Source: Blastococcus saxobsidens DD2
GTDB lineage: Bacteria > Actinomycetota > Actinomycetes > Mycobacteriales > Geodermatophilaceae
Assembly: GCF_000284015.1 (NCBI RefSeq)
Contig: NC_016943.1
Location: 413,541 to 477,540 of the forward strand
DNA: 64,000 nucleotides
Direction of reading: 5' to 3'
Shown here: positions 34,936 through 43,235 of the stretch, in pieces
Numbering within the stretch: position 1 is the stretch's first letter
Layout of the letters: the number at the start of each line of letters is the position of its first letter
Made by a program: the position numbers and the translations under genes
The notes under the pieces: generated by a model
What the model was told of the DNA's origin: nothing
The model's database searches: none
The model's input: only the letters and a program-made list of their open reading frames with translations

Positions 34936-36156
34936 GTGCACGCCTTCCGGCCGGAGGTGGCGACGAGGCTTGCGCAGCTGGGGCCGAGGCTGCTCGACCA
35001 GCTCGACGCGATGACCGACCGCATGGTGGACGTGCTCGCCCGCACCGAGCCGGCGTACCGCGAGCTGATCGAGCAGTCCGAGCAGGACCTGCGGCTGTCG
35101 ACGCGCTCGAACCTGGAGAACGGGCTCCGCTCGCTCATGGCCGCGGCGGGACCCGGAGGGTCGCCGCACCTGGCGTCCGCGCGGGCGGTGGGGCGGCGGC
35201 GGGCCGCGCAGGGCATGCCGCTGGAAGCGGTGCTGCGGGCCTACCGGCTGGGCGGCCAGGTCACCTGGGAGACGCTCGTGGCGGTGTCCCGGGACGGCAG
35301 CGGGCACGAGGACACGCTCCTGCTCGAGGTGGCCGGCTCGGTGTGGCGCACCAACGACGCGGAGTGCGGCGCGCTCGCCGAGGGCTACCGGCAGGAGCAG
35401 CGACGGCTCGACGGCGTGGACGAGCAGGCCCGGCAGCAGGTGCTGGACGGCCTGCTGGACGGCCGCGGCAGCGATCCGGCGTTCGTGCGCAGCGCCGCCG
35501 AGCTGTTGGCCATGCCGCTCGAGGGGCGGCTGATGGCGGCCGTCGCGCTGCCGGGCCCGGACGGGGAGCCGGGGCTGGAGACGCCCGCGGAGACCCTGCT
35601 CAAGCGCGGGCTGCGATCGGTGTGGGGCGCCCGCAGCGAGGCGCAGGTCGGCGTGGTGGTGCTGGGCAGGAGCCGGCCGGCCGACCTGCTGGCCCTGCTG
35701 CGCACCGCGGCGCGCGGGCCGGTCGGGGTGTCCGACGTCGTCGTCGGCGCGGCCGCGGCCGGTGTCGCCTACCGGCTGGCCGAGACGGCGGTGCGGACAT
35801 TGCCTGCCGGTGCCAGCCGGGTGGTGAGCATCGACGAGCGACTGCCCGAGGCGCTGCTCAGCAACTCGCCGGAGATCAGCTCCCGGCTCGTCGGGCAGTC
35901 CCTCGGTGGGCTGCTCGAGCTGCCGCAGGACGAGCGCGAGGTGCTGCTGGACACGTTGGCGGCCTTCCTCGCCTCCGACGGGTCACCGACCCGCGCCGCC
36001 GACGCCCTGTACTGCCACCGGAACACGGTGATGCACCGGTTGCGGCGGATCGAGTCGGTGACCGACCGGAAGCTGACCGACCCCCGCTCCCGGCTGCTCT
36101 GGCAGCTGGCCCTGCTGGGCACCGAGCACGGGCAGCCGGCCAGGCGCTCCGCCTGA
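34936..36156 (+). CDS. PucR family transcriptional regulator
   Basis: A 406-residue regulator. The N-terminal half (residues 1-160) is helical, with ARAVGRRRAAQGMPLEAVLRAYRLGG, a RsbRD/RNA-polymerase-like sensor found in this family. The middle is a GGDEF-like remnant. The C-terminal PucR helix-turn-helix (about residues 340-395) has DGSPTRAADALYCHRNTVMH with RLRRIESVTDRKLTDPRSR. GTG 34936 has GGAGG seven bases upstream, and long upstream in-frame sequence runs antisense to livG and is not coding. Likely regulator of the divergent liv operon. Its stop abuts that of the next gene. Confidence 0.88.
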   Translation: MHAFRPEVATRLAQLGPRLLDQLDAMTDRMVDVLARTEPAYRELIEQSEQDLRLSTRSNLENGLRSLMAAAGPGGSPHLASARAVGRRRAAQGMPLEAVLRAYRLGGQVTWETLVAVSRDGSGHEDTLLLEVAGSVWRTNDAECGALAEGYRQEQRRLDGVDEQARQQVLDGLLDGRGSDPAFVRSAAELLAMPLEGRLMAAVALPGPDGEPGLETPAETLLKRGLRSVWGARSEAQVGVVVLGRSRPADLLALLRTAARGPVGVSDVVVGAAAAGVAYRLAETAVRTLPAGASRVVSIDERLPEALLSNSPEISSRLVGQSLGGLLELPQDEREVLLDTLAAFLASDGSPTRAADALYCHRNTVMHRLRRIESVTDRKLTDPRSRLLWQLALLGTEHGQPARRSA

Positions 36157-36390
36157 CTACTGGAGGTAGCTCTCCACCTGCTGCTCGGGCCGGACCTGCG
36201 CCTCGTCGGGGTTCTCGTCGTACTGCCGCTTGGCGCGGCGCTGGCGCAGCAGGTCCCAGCACTGGTCCAGGTCGGCCTCGACCTTGCTCATGCGGGCCCT
36301 GGTCTCGTCGGTGTGCTCGCTGCTGTCGCGCAGCGCGTGCTCCTCGTCCACCAGGGTGTGGATGCGCGTCAGGATGTCGTCCTCGTCCAT
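36157..36390 (-). CDS. DUF2630 family protein
   Basis: A 77-residue, highly charged, all-helical protein: MDEDDILTRIHTLVDEEHAL, then RARMSKVEADLDQCWDLLRQ and RRAKRQYDENPD. This matches the actinobacterial DUF2630 family, whose function is unknown. ATG 36390 is the natural start. The long upstream in-frame sequence is antisense of other coding DNA. The stop codon directly touches that of pucR with no gap. Confidence 0.85.
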   Translation of the reverse strand: MDEDDILTRIHTLVDEEHALRDSSEHTDETRARMSKVEADLDQCWDLLRQRRAKRQYDENPDEAQVRPEQQVESYLQ

Positions 36391-36452
36391 GCTCTCGAAC
36401 CTGCCCGGGGACAGAGCCGTGAAACCGGAACCCGCCCCGTGCGCCCGGACGG

Positions 36453-37412
36453 TCAGGACTGCTCGGGCACCCAGCCCTCGACGAAGGCCGCCAGCCGGCG
36501 GTGCACGGCTCCGCCGGCGCGGCCCAGGGCCAGCAGCGCGGCGCGGTCGAGCGGGACCCGGACGGTGCGGCGGCCCGGCCGGCCGCTGGCGACGGCGTGG
36601 CCGGCGGCCACCAGCTCGGGCCACGGGCGGGCGAGCTGGTGGCGCACCCGGCCCAGGGCCGCCGCGGAGGGGCCCGCGTTGCCCTCGACCATCGCCGTCA
36701 CGAAGCCGGGGTCGCTGCCGGCCACGCGGGTGCCGTCCCGGAAGCTCCCGGCGGCCAGCGCGAGCGCCAGCGGCCCGGCCTCGGCCGCCGCGGCGGCGAG
36801 CGCGGCGGCGAGCAGGTGCGGCACGTGGCTGATCGTCGCGACGGCGTCGTCGTGCTCCGCCGCGGTGACCGGCACGACCTCGGCGCCGACGGCCAGTGCC
36901 ACCTCCGCGACGCGCAGCCACCGGGGCAGTTCGGTGTCGGCCTCCAGGCAGAGCGCCCAGCGGGCGCCGGTGAACAGCGCCGGGTCGGTGGCCCCGTGCC
37001 CCGACCGCTCGGTGCCGCACATGGGGTGGCCGCCGACGAACCGGCGTCCCAGCGTGGTGCCGACGGACGCGAGCACCGGCACCTTGACCGACCCCAGATC
37101 GGTGACCGTGGCGTCGGGGTCGATCGCCAGCCCGTCCAGCGCCGTCGCCATGACCGGCAGCGGCACGGCCAGGACGACGACCCCCGAGAGCTCCCGGGTG
37201 ATCCGCACACCGCGCGCGGCGGCGGCGTCCCGGGCATCCGGGTCGACGTCCCAGCCGGACACCGGGCGGCCGGCAGCGGCGAGGGCGGCGGCCAGCGAGC
37301 CACCGAGCTGACCCAGCCCGACCACCGCCACCGGGGGAGCGGGCATGGTCGGTACCGGGAACGAGGGTGCTCCACCGGCGGGGGCGGCCCCGGGGCGCGC
37401 GGCATCGGCCAT
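36453..37412 (-). CDS. tyrA: Prephenate dehydrogenase
   Basis: A 319-residue NAD-dependent enzyme of tyrosine synthesis that converts prephenate to 4-hydroxyphenylpyruvate. The Rossmann loop is VAVVGLGQLGGSLAAALAAA (from about residue 29). The substrate region is GGHPMCGTERSGHGATDPAL, then AEHDDAVATISHVPHLLAAAL and AAGSFRDGTRVAGSDP, all TyrA signatures. There is no obvious C-terminal ACT domain. The N-terminal 25 residues are low-complexity, and an internal start is possible. Divergent from the methyltransferase at 37468. Confidence 0.9.
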   Translation of the reverse strand: MADAARPGAAPAGGAPSFPVPTMPAPPVAVVGLGQLGGSLAAALAAAGRPVSGWDVDPDARDAAAARGVRITRELSGVVVLAVPLPVMATALDGLAIDPDATVTDLGSVKVPVLASVGTTLGRRFVGGHPMCGTERSGHGATDPALFTGARWALCLEADTELPRWLRVAEVALAVGAEVVPVTAAEHDDAVATISHVPHLLAAALAAAAAEAGPLALALAAGSFRDGTRVAGSDPGFVTAMVEGNAGPSAAALGRVRHQLARPWPELVAAGHAVASGRPGRRTVRVPLDRAALLALGRAGGAVHRRLAAFVEGWVPEQS

Positions 37413-37467
37413 GATCAGAGGCTATGACGCCTCTCCCGACCGACGCGCTGCTCCACCCCGCCACGCC

Positions 37468-38130
37468 ATGACGCCCCGGTCGTTCCTCCTCAGCCCGGAG
37501 CTCGCCGACTACGTCCGCGCGTCGTCCGACCCGGTCGACGACGTGATGGCCGACCTGATCCGGGAGACCGCCGAGATGGCCGCCCGCGGGGAGGCGTCGG
37601 CGACCATGCAGATCGCACCCGAGCAGGGGGTGCTGATGCGGCTGCTCACCACCGCGCTGGGCGCGCGGCGGGCGATCGAGATCGGCACGTTCACCGGCTT
37701 CTCCGCGCTGTGCATCGCCCGGGGGCTGCCCGAGGACGGCTCGCTGCTCTGCCTGGACCGCAGCGAGGAGTGGACGGCGGTCGCCCGGCGGTACTGGGAG
37801 CGGGCGGGGGTGGCCGGGCGGATCGAGCTGCGGATCGGCGACGCGCTGACCACGCTCCGGGGGCTTCCTCGTGCGGAGACGTTCGACCTGGCCTTCGTCG
37901 ACGCCGACAAGACCGGCTACGCCGCCTACGTCGAGGAGCTGCACCCGCGCATGAGCCGCAACGGTGTGGTGCTGCTGGACAACACGCTCCGGGGCGGCCA
38001 GGTCCTCGAGCCGCGCGACGAGTCCGACCGGGCGCTGGCGGAGCTGAACACCGCGCTGGCCCGCGACCCGCGGTGGGAGACGGCACTGCTGCCCCTCGCC
38101 GACGGCCTGACCCTGCTGCGCAAGCGATGA
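37468..38130 (+). CDS. O-methyltransferase, caffeoyl-CoA/catechol type
   Basis: A 220-residue SAM-dependent methyltransferase of the class I small-molecule type. It has the SAM loop AIEIGTFTGFSALCIARGLP, LLCLDRSEEW, the metal/SAM motif DLAFVDADKTGYAAYVEEL and VVLLDNTLRGGQVLEP. Mycobacterial and streptomycete homologues are of unknown natural substrate. ATG 37468 gives the standard length. The stop overlaps the next start (ATGA). Confidence 0.88.
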   Translation: MTPRSFLLSPELADYVRASSDPVDDVMADLIRETAEMAARGEASATMQIAPEQGVLMRLLTTALGARRAIEIGTFTGFSALCIARGLPEDGSLLCLDRSEEWTAVARRYWERAGVAGRIELRIGDALTTLRGLPRAETFDLAFVDADKTGYAAYVEELHPRMSRNGVVLLDNTLRGGQVLEPRDESDRALAELNTALARDPRWETALLPLADGLTLLRKR

Positions 38131-38630
38131 CCGGCACCGGGGCGGAGGGGCCGCCCAGCTACGCGGTGCGGGTCAGCCGCAGCGACGGGCGGTGGCGGGT
38201 GGAGCTGCTGGCCGACGACGCCGGCGACGAGCTGCCGGTGCTCGAGCGGGCGCTGGGCGACCCGGCGGCCGGTCACTGGCCGCCGCCGGTCGTGCTCGTC
38301 GTGGACTCCCGGCTGTACTTCGTGGCGCTGCGGCACGGCCCCGGCGGCATGGTGCGCGCGCTGATCTCCGACGCCACGATGCTGGAGTGGGTGCTCGCCG
38401 CCGAGGTGGTGGAGCGCTACGGGATCGGCGTCGACACCGACGGCGCCTTCGACGACGACGAGACCGGCTGGCCCGGCGGCGACCTGGACCTGTTCGCCGA
38501 CGACGGGCTGCCCGCTGAGGAGCTACGACCGATCGTGACCGCTGACGACCTGTGGGCCGACGAGATGGTGGCCCGGATCGCCACCCGGCTGGGCTTCGCC
38601 GACGAGCTGGCCGCGGCGGTGGTCTCGTGA
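38127..38630 (+). CDS. tRNA adenosine deaminase-associated protein
   Basis: A 167-residue acidic protein found in actinobacteria beside tadA. It has YAVRVSRSDGRWRVELL, VVLVVDSRLYFVALRHGPGG, RALISDATMLEWVLAAEVVE and a very acidic stretch (DTDGAFDDDETGWPGGDLD). No catalytic motif is visible. The role is inferred from its genomic link with TadA. Here a HAD gene separates the pair. Starts within the previous stop. Confidence 0.85.
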   Translation: MTGTGAEGPPSYAVRVSRSDGRWRVELLADDAGDELPVLERALGDPAAGHWPPPVVLVVDSRLYFVALRHGPGGMVRALISDATMLEWVLAAEVVERYGIGVDTDGAFDDDETGWPGGDLDLFADDGLPAEELRPIVTADDLWADEMVARIATRLGFADELAAAVVS

Positions 38631-39274
38631 CCGTCACCGCGGTGGTGTTCGACCTGGGCGGGGTCATCACCGAGAGCCCGATGACCGCCTTCGCCGCGTA
38701 CGAGCGCGAGGCCGGGCTGCCCGAGGGCCTGATCCGCCAGCTCAACTCGACCGATCCGGACACCAACGCGTGGGCCCGGTTCGAGCGCAACGAGCTCGAC
38801 GTCGCCGGGTTCTGCGCGGCTTTCGAGGCCGAGGCCGCCGCGCGGGGCCACCGGCTCGAGGCGGCGCGCGTCCTCGCGGCCCTGCACGGCGAGGTGCGGC
38901 CGGCCATGGTGGCCGCCGTGCGGCGGCTGCGGGAGGCGGGGCTGCCGCTGGCGCTCCTGTCGAACAACGTCGCGCCGATGGAGCGCACCGGGCGGCTCGG
39001 GGAGCTGCTGGGCCTGTTCGACGCGATCGTGGAGTCATCGGTCGAGGGTGTGCGCAAGCCCGAGCCCGAGATCTACCGACGGGCGCTGGTGCGGCTCTCC
39101 GACGCGGCCGGCCGGCGGATCGAGGCCGCCGACTGCGCCTACCTGGACGACCTCGGCATCAACCTCAAGCCCGCCCGGGCGCTGGGCTTTTCCACGATCA
39201 AGGTGGTGGACCCCTCCGCCGCGCTCGCCGAGCTGTCCGAGCTGGTCGGCTTCCCGCTGGACGGCGCCGCGTGA
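38627..39274 (+). CDS. HAD family hydrolase
   Basis: A 215-residue haloacid-dehalogenase-type phosphatase. Motif I is VFDLGGVITES, motif II LALLSNNVAPM, motif III the Lys in GVRKPEPEIYRRAL, and motif IV DCAYLDDLGINLKPAR. It resembles the epoxide-hydrolase N-terminal/acyl-phosphatase-like HAD group. The substrate is unknown. The GTG start overlaps the upstream stop (GTGA). A palindromic element separates it from tadA. Confidence 0.87.
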   Translation: MTVTAVVFDLGGVITESPMTAFAAYEREAGLPEGLIRQLNSTDPDTNAWARFERNELDVAGFCAAFEAEAAARGHRLEAARVLAALHGEVRPAMVAAVRRLREAGLPLALLSNNVAPMERTGRLGELLGLFDAIVESSVEGVRKPEPEIYRRALVRLSDAAGRRIEAADCAYLDDLGINLKPARALGFSTIKVVDPSAALAELSELVGFPLDGAA

Positions 39275-39297
39275 GCCGATACCTGGTTCGCCGGCAG

Positions 39298-39332
39298 TCC
39301 GTCTCTGCCCACCGGAGCTGGGCAGAGACGGA
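39298..39332. repeat. Hairpin element, GGTCTCTGCCCA family (third copy)
   Basis: TCCGTCTCTGCCCA (39298-39311) and TGGGCAGAGACGGA (39319-39332) are perfect inverted repeats around CCGGAGC. The core matches the tandem pair at 18250-18326. It lies between the HAD gene and tadA. Confidence 0.8.
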
Positions 39333-39350
39333 TTGGCGGCAGGGGGCCCC

Positions 39351-39815
39351 GTGAGCCCCGACCTCGACGCGGCGATGGGCCGGGCGCTGGAGCTGGCGGC
39401 CGCCGCGGAGGGCTGGGGCGACACCCCGATCGGCGCCGTCGTCCTCGGACCGGACGGGACGGTGCTGGCCGAGGCGGCCAACGAGCGGGAGAAGCGGAGC
39501 GACCCGACGGCGCACGCGGAGGTGCGCGCGCTGCGGGCCGCCGCGCAGGCGCACGGGGACGGCTGGCGGCTGTCCGGCTGCACCCTGGTGGTCACGCTCG
39601 AGCCCTGCACGATGTGCGCGGGCGCCAGTGTCCTGTCCCGGGTCGACCACATCGTCTTCGGCGCCGAGGACCCGAAGGCAGGAGCGGCGGGATCGCTGTG
39701 GGACGTGGTCCGCGACCGGCGGCTCAACCACCGCCCCCAGGTGACCGGCGGGGTCCGCGCGGAGGAGTGCGGCGCGCTGCTACGTGCTTTCTTCCGGCGG
39801 CAGCGGGGCCTGTAG
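39351..39815 (+). CDS. tadA: tRNA-specific adenosine deaminase
   Basis: A 154-residue zinc deaminase that converts A34 of tRNA-Arg(ACG) to inosine. The catalytic His-Ala-Glu is at 55-57 (TAHAEVRAL), and the zinc cysteines are in PCTMC (86 and 89). FGAEDPKAGAAGSL and the C-terminal RAEECGALLRAFFRRQR fit TadA. The GTG at 39351 has CAGGGGG about five bases upstream. The tRNA it modifies is encoded at 2947. Confidence 0.93.
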   Translation: MSPDLDAAMGRALELAAAAEGWGDTPIGAVVLGPDGTVLAEAANEREKRSDPTAHAEVRALRAAAQAHGDGWRLSGCTLVVTLEPCTMCAGASVLSRVDHIVFGAEDPKAGAAGSLWDVVRDRRLNHRPQVTGGVRAEECGALLRAFFRRQRGL

Positions 39816-39825
39816 TCTCTTCGGC

Positions 39826-39910
39826 GGTGGCGTGTCCGAGCGGCCGAAGGAGCACGCCTCGAAAGCGTGTGAGGTGCAAGCCTCCGTGGGTTCAAATCCC
39901 ACCGCCACCG
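39826..39910 (+). tRNA. tRNA-Ser (anticodon CGA)
   Basis: Acceptor strands GGTGGCG (39826-39832) and CGCCACC (39903-39909) pair. Anticodon loop CTCGAAA has CGA at 39860-39862. There is a long variable arm and T loop GGTTCAAATCC. It begins 10 bases after tadA, preceded by GTAGTCTCTTC (39812-39822). The DNA just downstream is an accessory patch, so this gene may have served as an integration site. Confidence 0.96.
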
Positions 39911-40175
39911 CCAGGGGCTACCGACGGAAGATTCCGGAAGTAGCGACGAAAGTGACGGCGAAGCCGTCTTTGGGGGATCTGACCGGCAGGTTGGGGACTC
40001 TGGGGGCGGCTTCGCTGCTGTTCGGGGCCGGATCAGCCGCTGTTGTGGGCGGATCGACGGCCATCGAGGGTCATCGGAGGCTGAATCTGCCGTTCCGGAC
40101 AGTTTGCGGGCATGCCGAAGGGCCGGTCCGTTGGGACCGGCTGGCGAGTGCTGTGGGGTTGTTCATCTGGCCGGG
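39911..40175. other. Gene-poor stretch after tRNA-Ser, island edge
   Basis: No convincing gene. A plus-strand frame is open through to 40179 but has no start, family match or typical composition. A hairpin GCCGGTCC-GTTG-GGACCGGC lies at 40122-40141. Base composition is less GC-extreme than the flanks. I see no repeat of the tRNA 3' end that would mark an attachment site. Confidence 0.45.
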
Positions 40176-40600
40176 TTAGGCCGCGGCCGTCTCGGGTGGC
40201 CCGACGCCGGGTGGTAGGCCGGTGCGGGCGTGTTCGCCCTTGCGCTGCTTGCGAGGAACGTAGATGACGCCGCTGGGGTCTTCGATCGCGTTGGCGAGGA
40301 ACGTGCGGATCTTGCGGATGCTCGCAGCGGCGAGCAGGAACGCGGCGAAGACGCTCTGCGCGGCCTTGCCCCGGACGCGGCGCCTGCCGGGTGCAGCGAG
40401 GGCCTCGTGCGCTTCGTCCTTGGCGAACCCGTGCATGCCCTCCTGCGACTGGCGCAGCGTGTTGTACAGGTCCGTGTGCTGGTCGGAGCCGTAGGGCAAC
40501 GACTGGCGGACCTTGGCACCGTCGAGCGGGCTGACCGCGATCGACTCTGCCCGCAGACGCGAGGCTTGTTCTCCCCGCTGATGTCGGCGGGCGGAAGGAT
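40176..40600 (-). pseudogene. C-terminal fragment of an unrecognised, possibly mobile-element protein
   Basis: A reading frame without a start runs from about 40600 to a stop at 40176-40178: HQRGEQASRLRAESIAVSPL, later PYGSDQHTDLYNTLRQSQEG, GRRRVRGKAAQSVFAAFLLA and IRKIRTFLANAIEDPSGVIY. The composition is that of a real protein end, rich in Arg/Lys. I do not recognise the family with confidence. It resembles the end of a recombinase- or transposase-type protein. It overlaps the end of the decayed OGG-fold frame in another frame, so two broken genes are joined here. Confidence 0.45.
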
Positions 40601-41228
40601 CCGCAGCCGGGCGTCGGTGACGTGCCCGTTGACCACGAACCGGTCGAGGATGAGCGCCCGCACGGGGCGGCCGGTGGACTGGTCGGCGTCGGCGTTGTGC
40701 AGGACCTTGGTCTAGAACGACGGCCCCAGGTACTTGACCGCCCCACTGCCCTCGCCCAGGTTGTCGCAGGTGCGCAGCAGCAGTCGGTAGCCGTCCTCCG
40801 GCGTTCCCCGATGCATGGCATCAACGGCCGCGGCGAGCCGGGCCTCGGTGAGCGGATACGGCAGCCGATCGGGACGGGTGTAGACCAGCGCCCGGCGCGG
40901 CACCAGCCAAGGCTGATCGCCGGTACCCCACGCGTAGCACCCGGCCAGCAGCGCCCCCAACCATCCCGGCCGCTGGACGGGCCGAGCCCGGTGAGCAGAT
41001 CCCGGCGGGTGATCCGCCGGTGTCCCCCCCGCGCGTTGCGGGCGGTAGGTCATGGAAGAACGTGGTCCACGCCGGATTGCCGATCCGGGTCTCCCACCAG
41101 TCGGGGTGGAAGTCGAAGCCGTGCGCGAGGATCTGCGCCTCGGTGGGCAGGTCGCCGACCCGCTGGGAGAACGTGCCGGTCGACGGCGGCAGAGCCTGCA
41201 GCGCCGGATACGGCTCCGGATCGCCCAC
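40576..41228 (-). pseudogene. Remnant of an 8-oxoguanine DNA glycosylase OGG-fold protein
   Basis: Three frames on this strand together spell one protein: PYPALQALPPSTGTFSQRVG and FHPDWWETRIGNPAWTTFF (41200-41045), ITRRDLLTGLGP (about 41010-40980), then PGWLGALLAGCYAWGTGDQP, YRLLLRTCDNLGEGSGAVKY and LGPSF-stop-TKVLHNADAD, ALILDRFVV. Family members read GPSFFTKVL, so the TAG at about 40714 replaces the second Phe. At least two frameshifts and one nonsense codon make it a real pseudogene. The family is often linked to defence or repair regions. Confidence 0.55.
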
Positions 41229-41274
41229 AGGGCTATGTCTCGCCCCGGCCAGTGTCCGTGCAACGCCGCCCGCG

Positions 41275-42438
41275 TCAGGCGACGGTTGCTTCGTGCGGCC
41301 GAGTGACGCCCAAAACCGGTTCGGTCGCGTCGGTCACCATCGGCTGCATCCAGCCGTCGAGGGTCTGCCAGTAGGTCGCGTCGGCCTGCAGGTCTGTTTC
41401 GTACCGGAGCTTCCACAGCAGACCTGCGTCTGTGTGGGCACTCCAGGCCAGCAGATAGTCCCGCAGAAAGGCGTTGATTGACTCGTCGCCTTCTTCGCAG
41501 GCGGCCTTCCACGGTTCTTGGTCCTGCAGTTCGGCCAGCAGGCGGCGGGCTGGCGCAACTGGCGCCAGGCGGTCGAGGTTCTTCTTCTGAAGCCCCGCCA
41601 GTTGACGGTGCATGAACTTGCGCTTGATGTCGCTGTCACCCCAGAACAGCCGAGTGTCGCGAAGGCCGTCGGCCACCTTGTCCGCCATGGCGTTCGCGCC
41701 ATCCATGATGGTGCCCATGGCCGCCATGAGCGTGGTTGCGTCCGCCGCTTGTTCCAGGTGGCGGCGGAGCCCGTCATCGCCGACCACCTTGAGTGGGTCA
41801 CCCGAGCAAGCAAGGTTGTGCGCCTGGACGGCGGTCAGGCGGGCACCCCAGAGAAGGTGCAGGGCGGCCTCTGCCATCTCGCGCACGTCCGAGGTGAGCG
41901 TGAAACTCCGATTCATGCCGGGCTGAACGGGACCGTCCATCGACGCGAAGAACCGGTCGAGAGCCTTGGCGACCAACTGCGCGAGCAGAACCAGATCGAC
42001 CTCGTCGCCTTTGCTCGCGGACTTCAGCGCGTGGTTGAGGGTGTCGCGGAGGTGGAGTTCTGCGACGTTGACGTCGATGCGTTCCGTGCGCGTCAGGAGA
42101 TCACTGATTCCCGCCCGGACCTCCTGCAGTCCAACCTGCATCTCGCGCAGCATGCGCGTCTGCTTCTTGACCTCGAACAGGATCGCCGTGGAGATCGCGA
42201 GGTTGACGACGGAGACGCCGAGGTTGGCGAGTTGGACCGCACCCATCACGGCGGAGGCGTCCGGTGCCGACGGCAGGGGCCCCGTCGGTGTGGGCAGCCC
42301 CAGGCCCGCCGCATCAGCGGATCCGACCGGGATGTAGCGGATCTTCTGCGGGTTTGGGATCGGCCCGTTGGAACCCATGACCTGGTAGACGAGGCGCACG
42401 GCCTGGCCGGGTCCGGTGCTGGTGTACGGCGCTTCCAC
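41275..42438 (-). CDS. Uncharacterised membrane/coiled-coil protein
   Basis: A 387-residue protein I do not recognise. GTG 42438 has AAGGAG seven bases upstream. The upstream in-frame sequence looks non-coding. An extended N-terminus (residues 1-60: LVYQVMGSNGPIPNPQKIRY, then a Pro/Ala-rich linker) precedes one hydrophobic segment (about 64-90, VMGAVQLANLGVSVVNLAIS). A predicted coiled coil (90-125, KKQTRMLREMQVGLQEVRAG) follows, then a long helical soluble domain with many charged residues to the end. The base composition is less GC-biased than the flanks. It lies in an island between a tRNA and a kinase, next to gene debris and an Ada-like zinc protein. An accessory or defence role is speculation. 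Confidence 0.7.
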   Translation of the reverse strand: MEAPYTSTGPGQAVRLVYQVMGSNGPIPNPQKIRYIPVGSADAAGLGLPTPTGPLPSAPDASAVMGAVQLANLGVSVVNLAISTAILFEVKKQTRMLREMQVGLQEVRAGISDLLTRTERIDVNVAELHLRDTLNHALKSASKGDEVDLVLLAQLVAKALDRFFASMDGPVQPGMNRSFTLTSDVREMAEAALHLLWGARLTAVQAHNLACSGDPLKVVGDDGLRRHLEQAADATTLMAAMGTIMDGANAMADKVADGLRDTRLFWGDSDIKRKFMHRQLAGLQKKNLDRLAPVAPARRLLAELQDQEPWKAACEEGDESINAFLRDYLLAWSAHTDAGLLWKLRYETDLQADATYWQTLDGWMQPMVTDATEPVLGVTRPHEATVA

Positions 42439-42684
42439 AGCCGCGCTCCTTCCGTTGCGTGGTGAACGTAGTGGCCGACGGTGACGATCAGGCCGAGCGA
42501 CTCGCGCTGTGGTGCCAGCGCTCATCGACCGGTGATGGGCGTCGACAGCCTGCGCCCGCACTCCTCCTGGATGTCGAAGGCCGAGCCCGGGCTGGAGTGA
42601 CATGCGCGCGGTGCTCCAGAGTGCGCCGTTGCGTGGCGGCGCCGTCGTCGCGACGCAGACTTGCCTGGCCGTTATCAATACACC

Positions 42685-43005
42685 ATGCAGCCTCTGCTGG
42701 GAGAGGGCTTATACCCCTTTGACACACCGTATGGAGACCGGTTGTCGAGGGTCAGCCAACCGTGGCCGCAGGATGCCGACGTGTACAAACTGCTGGGTGC
42801 CGATCGTCGTCCGTACATGAGCCCGGTCCCCGGAACGCTGGGCGGCTATCGGCCCGGGAAGATCTACGGACGCCTCGACTGTCCCTCCGCTCTCAGGTGG
42901 ATCGCCAAGGGCCACTACGTCAAGCACCGGGTCTTCTTCGCCGATGAGGCCACGGCCATCGCCGCCGGTTACGAGCCGTGCTCCAGGTGCTTGCCGGAGA
43001 AGTAG
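42685..43005 (+). CDS. Stand-alone Ada-like metal-binding domain protein
   Basis: A 106-residue protein. The C-terminal half matches the Ada zinc-binding domain: YGRLDCPSALRWIAKGHYVK, HRVFFADEATAIAAGYEPCS, then RC. The cysteines are C66, C99 and C102. Classical Ada has four zinc Cys with C38 as methyl acceptor, so this may be a three-Cys variant or use another ligand. The N-terminal half (QPLLGEGLYPFDTPYGDRLS) is not familiar. ATG 42685 is preferred over TTG 42661. No methyltransferase or HTH domain is attached, so it may be a sensor or DNA-binding zinc protein. Confidence 0.72.
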   Translation: MQPLLGEGLYPFDTPYGDRLSRVSQPWPQDADVYKLLGADRRPYMSPVPGTLGGYRPGKIYGRLDCPSALRWIAKGHYVKHRVFFADEATAIAAGYEPCSRCLPEK

Positions 43006-43170
43006 CGGGAGTGGAAGCGGACGGCAACCGCTGTAGCCCCACCGCTCCTGCGGCCCCTGGCCGAGTGAAGTCCCTGGCGGGGAATGATCACCGATGCGGC
43101 GGGGAACGATCCCGCACAGGATGATCTTCGGGCTGTTCAGCGGCTTGTGTCGTCAGCCCGCCAGCAGTTC

Positions 43171-43218
43171 CGACGGCGGCGTCCGGCCGGGTCCTGACCC
43201 GGCCGTGCGCCGCCGTCG
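43171..43218. terminator. Long bidirectional terminator hairpin
   Basis: The arms 43171-43193 and 43196-43218 pair over 21 of 23 positions, with a 2-base loop and one TC/TG mismatch block (CGACGGCGGCG...CGGCCGGGTC). It lies between the Ada-like gene and the convergent kinase gene and can end both. Confidence 0.75.
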
Positions 43219-43235
43219 TCGTTCGGCGGGGCGGT

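Noticed and set aside
36157-37944. 595-residue minus-strand frame
   Set aside because: Only its last 77 residues are a gene (DUF2630). The remainder is another frame of tyrA and antisense of the methyltransferase.
39914-40179. Small gene just after tRNA-Ser(CGA)
   Set aside because: The open frame has no own start and no family resemblance, and it begins within the tRNA.
42439-42678. N-terminal extension of the island membrane protein
   Set aside because: The extra 80 codons lack a Shine-Dalgarno at their start and have a His/Arg-rich shadow composition. GTG 42438 has AAGGAG.
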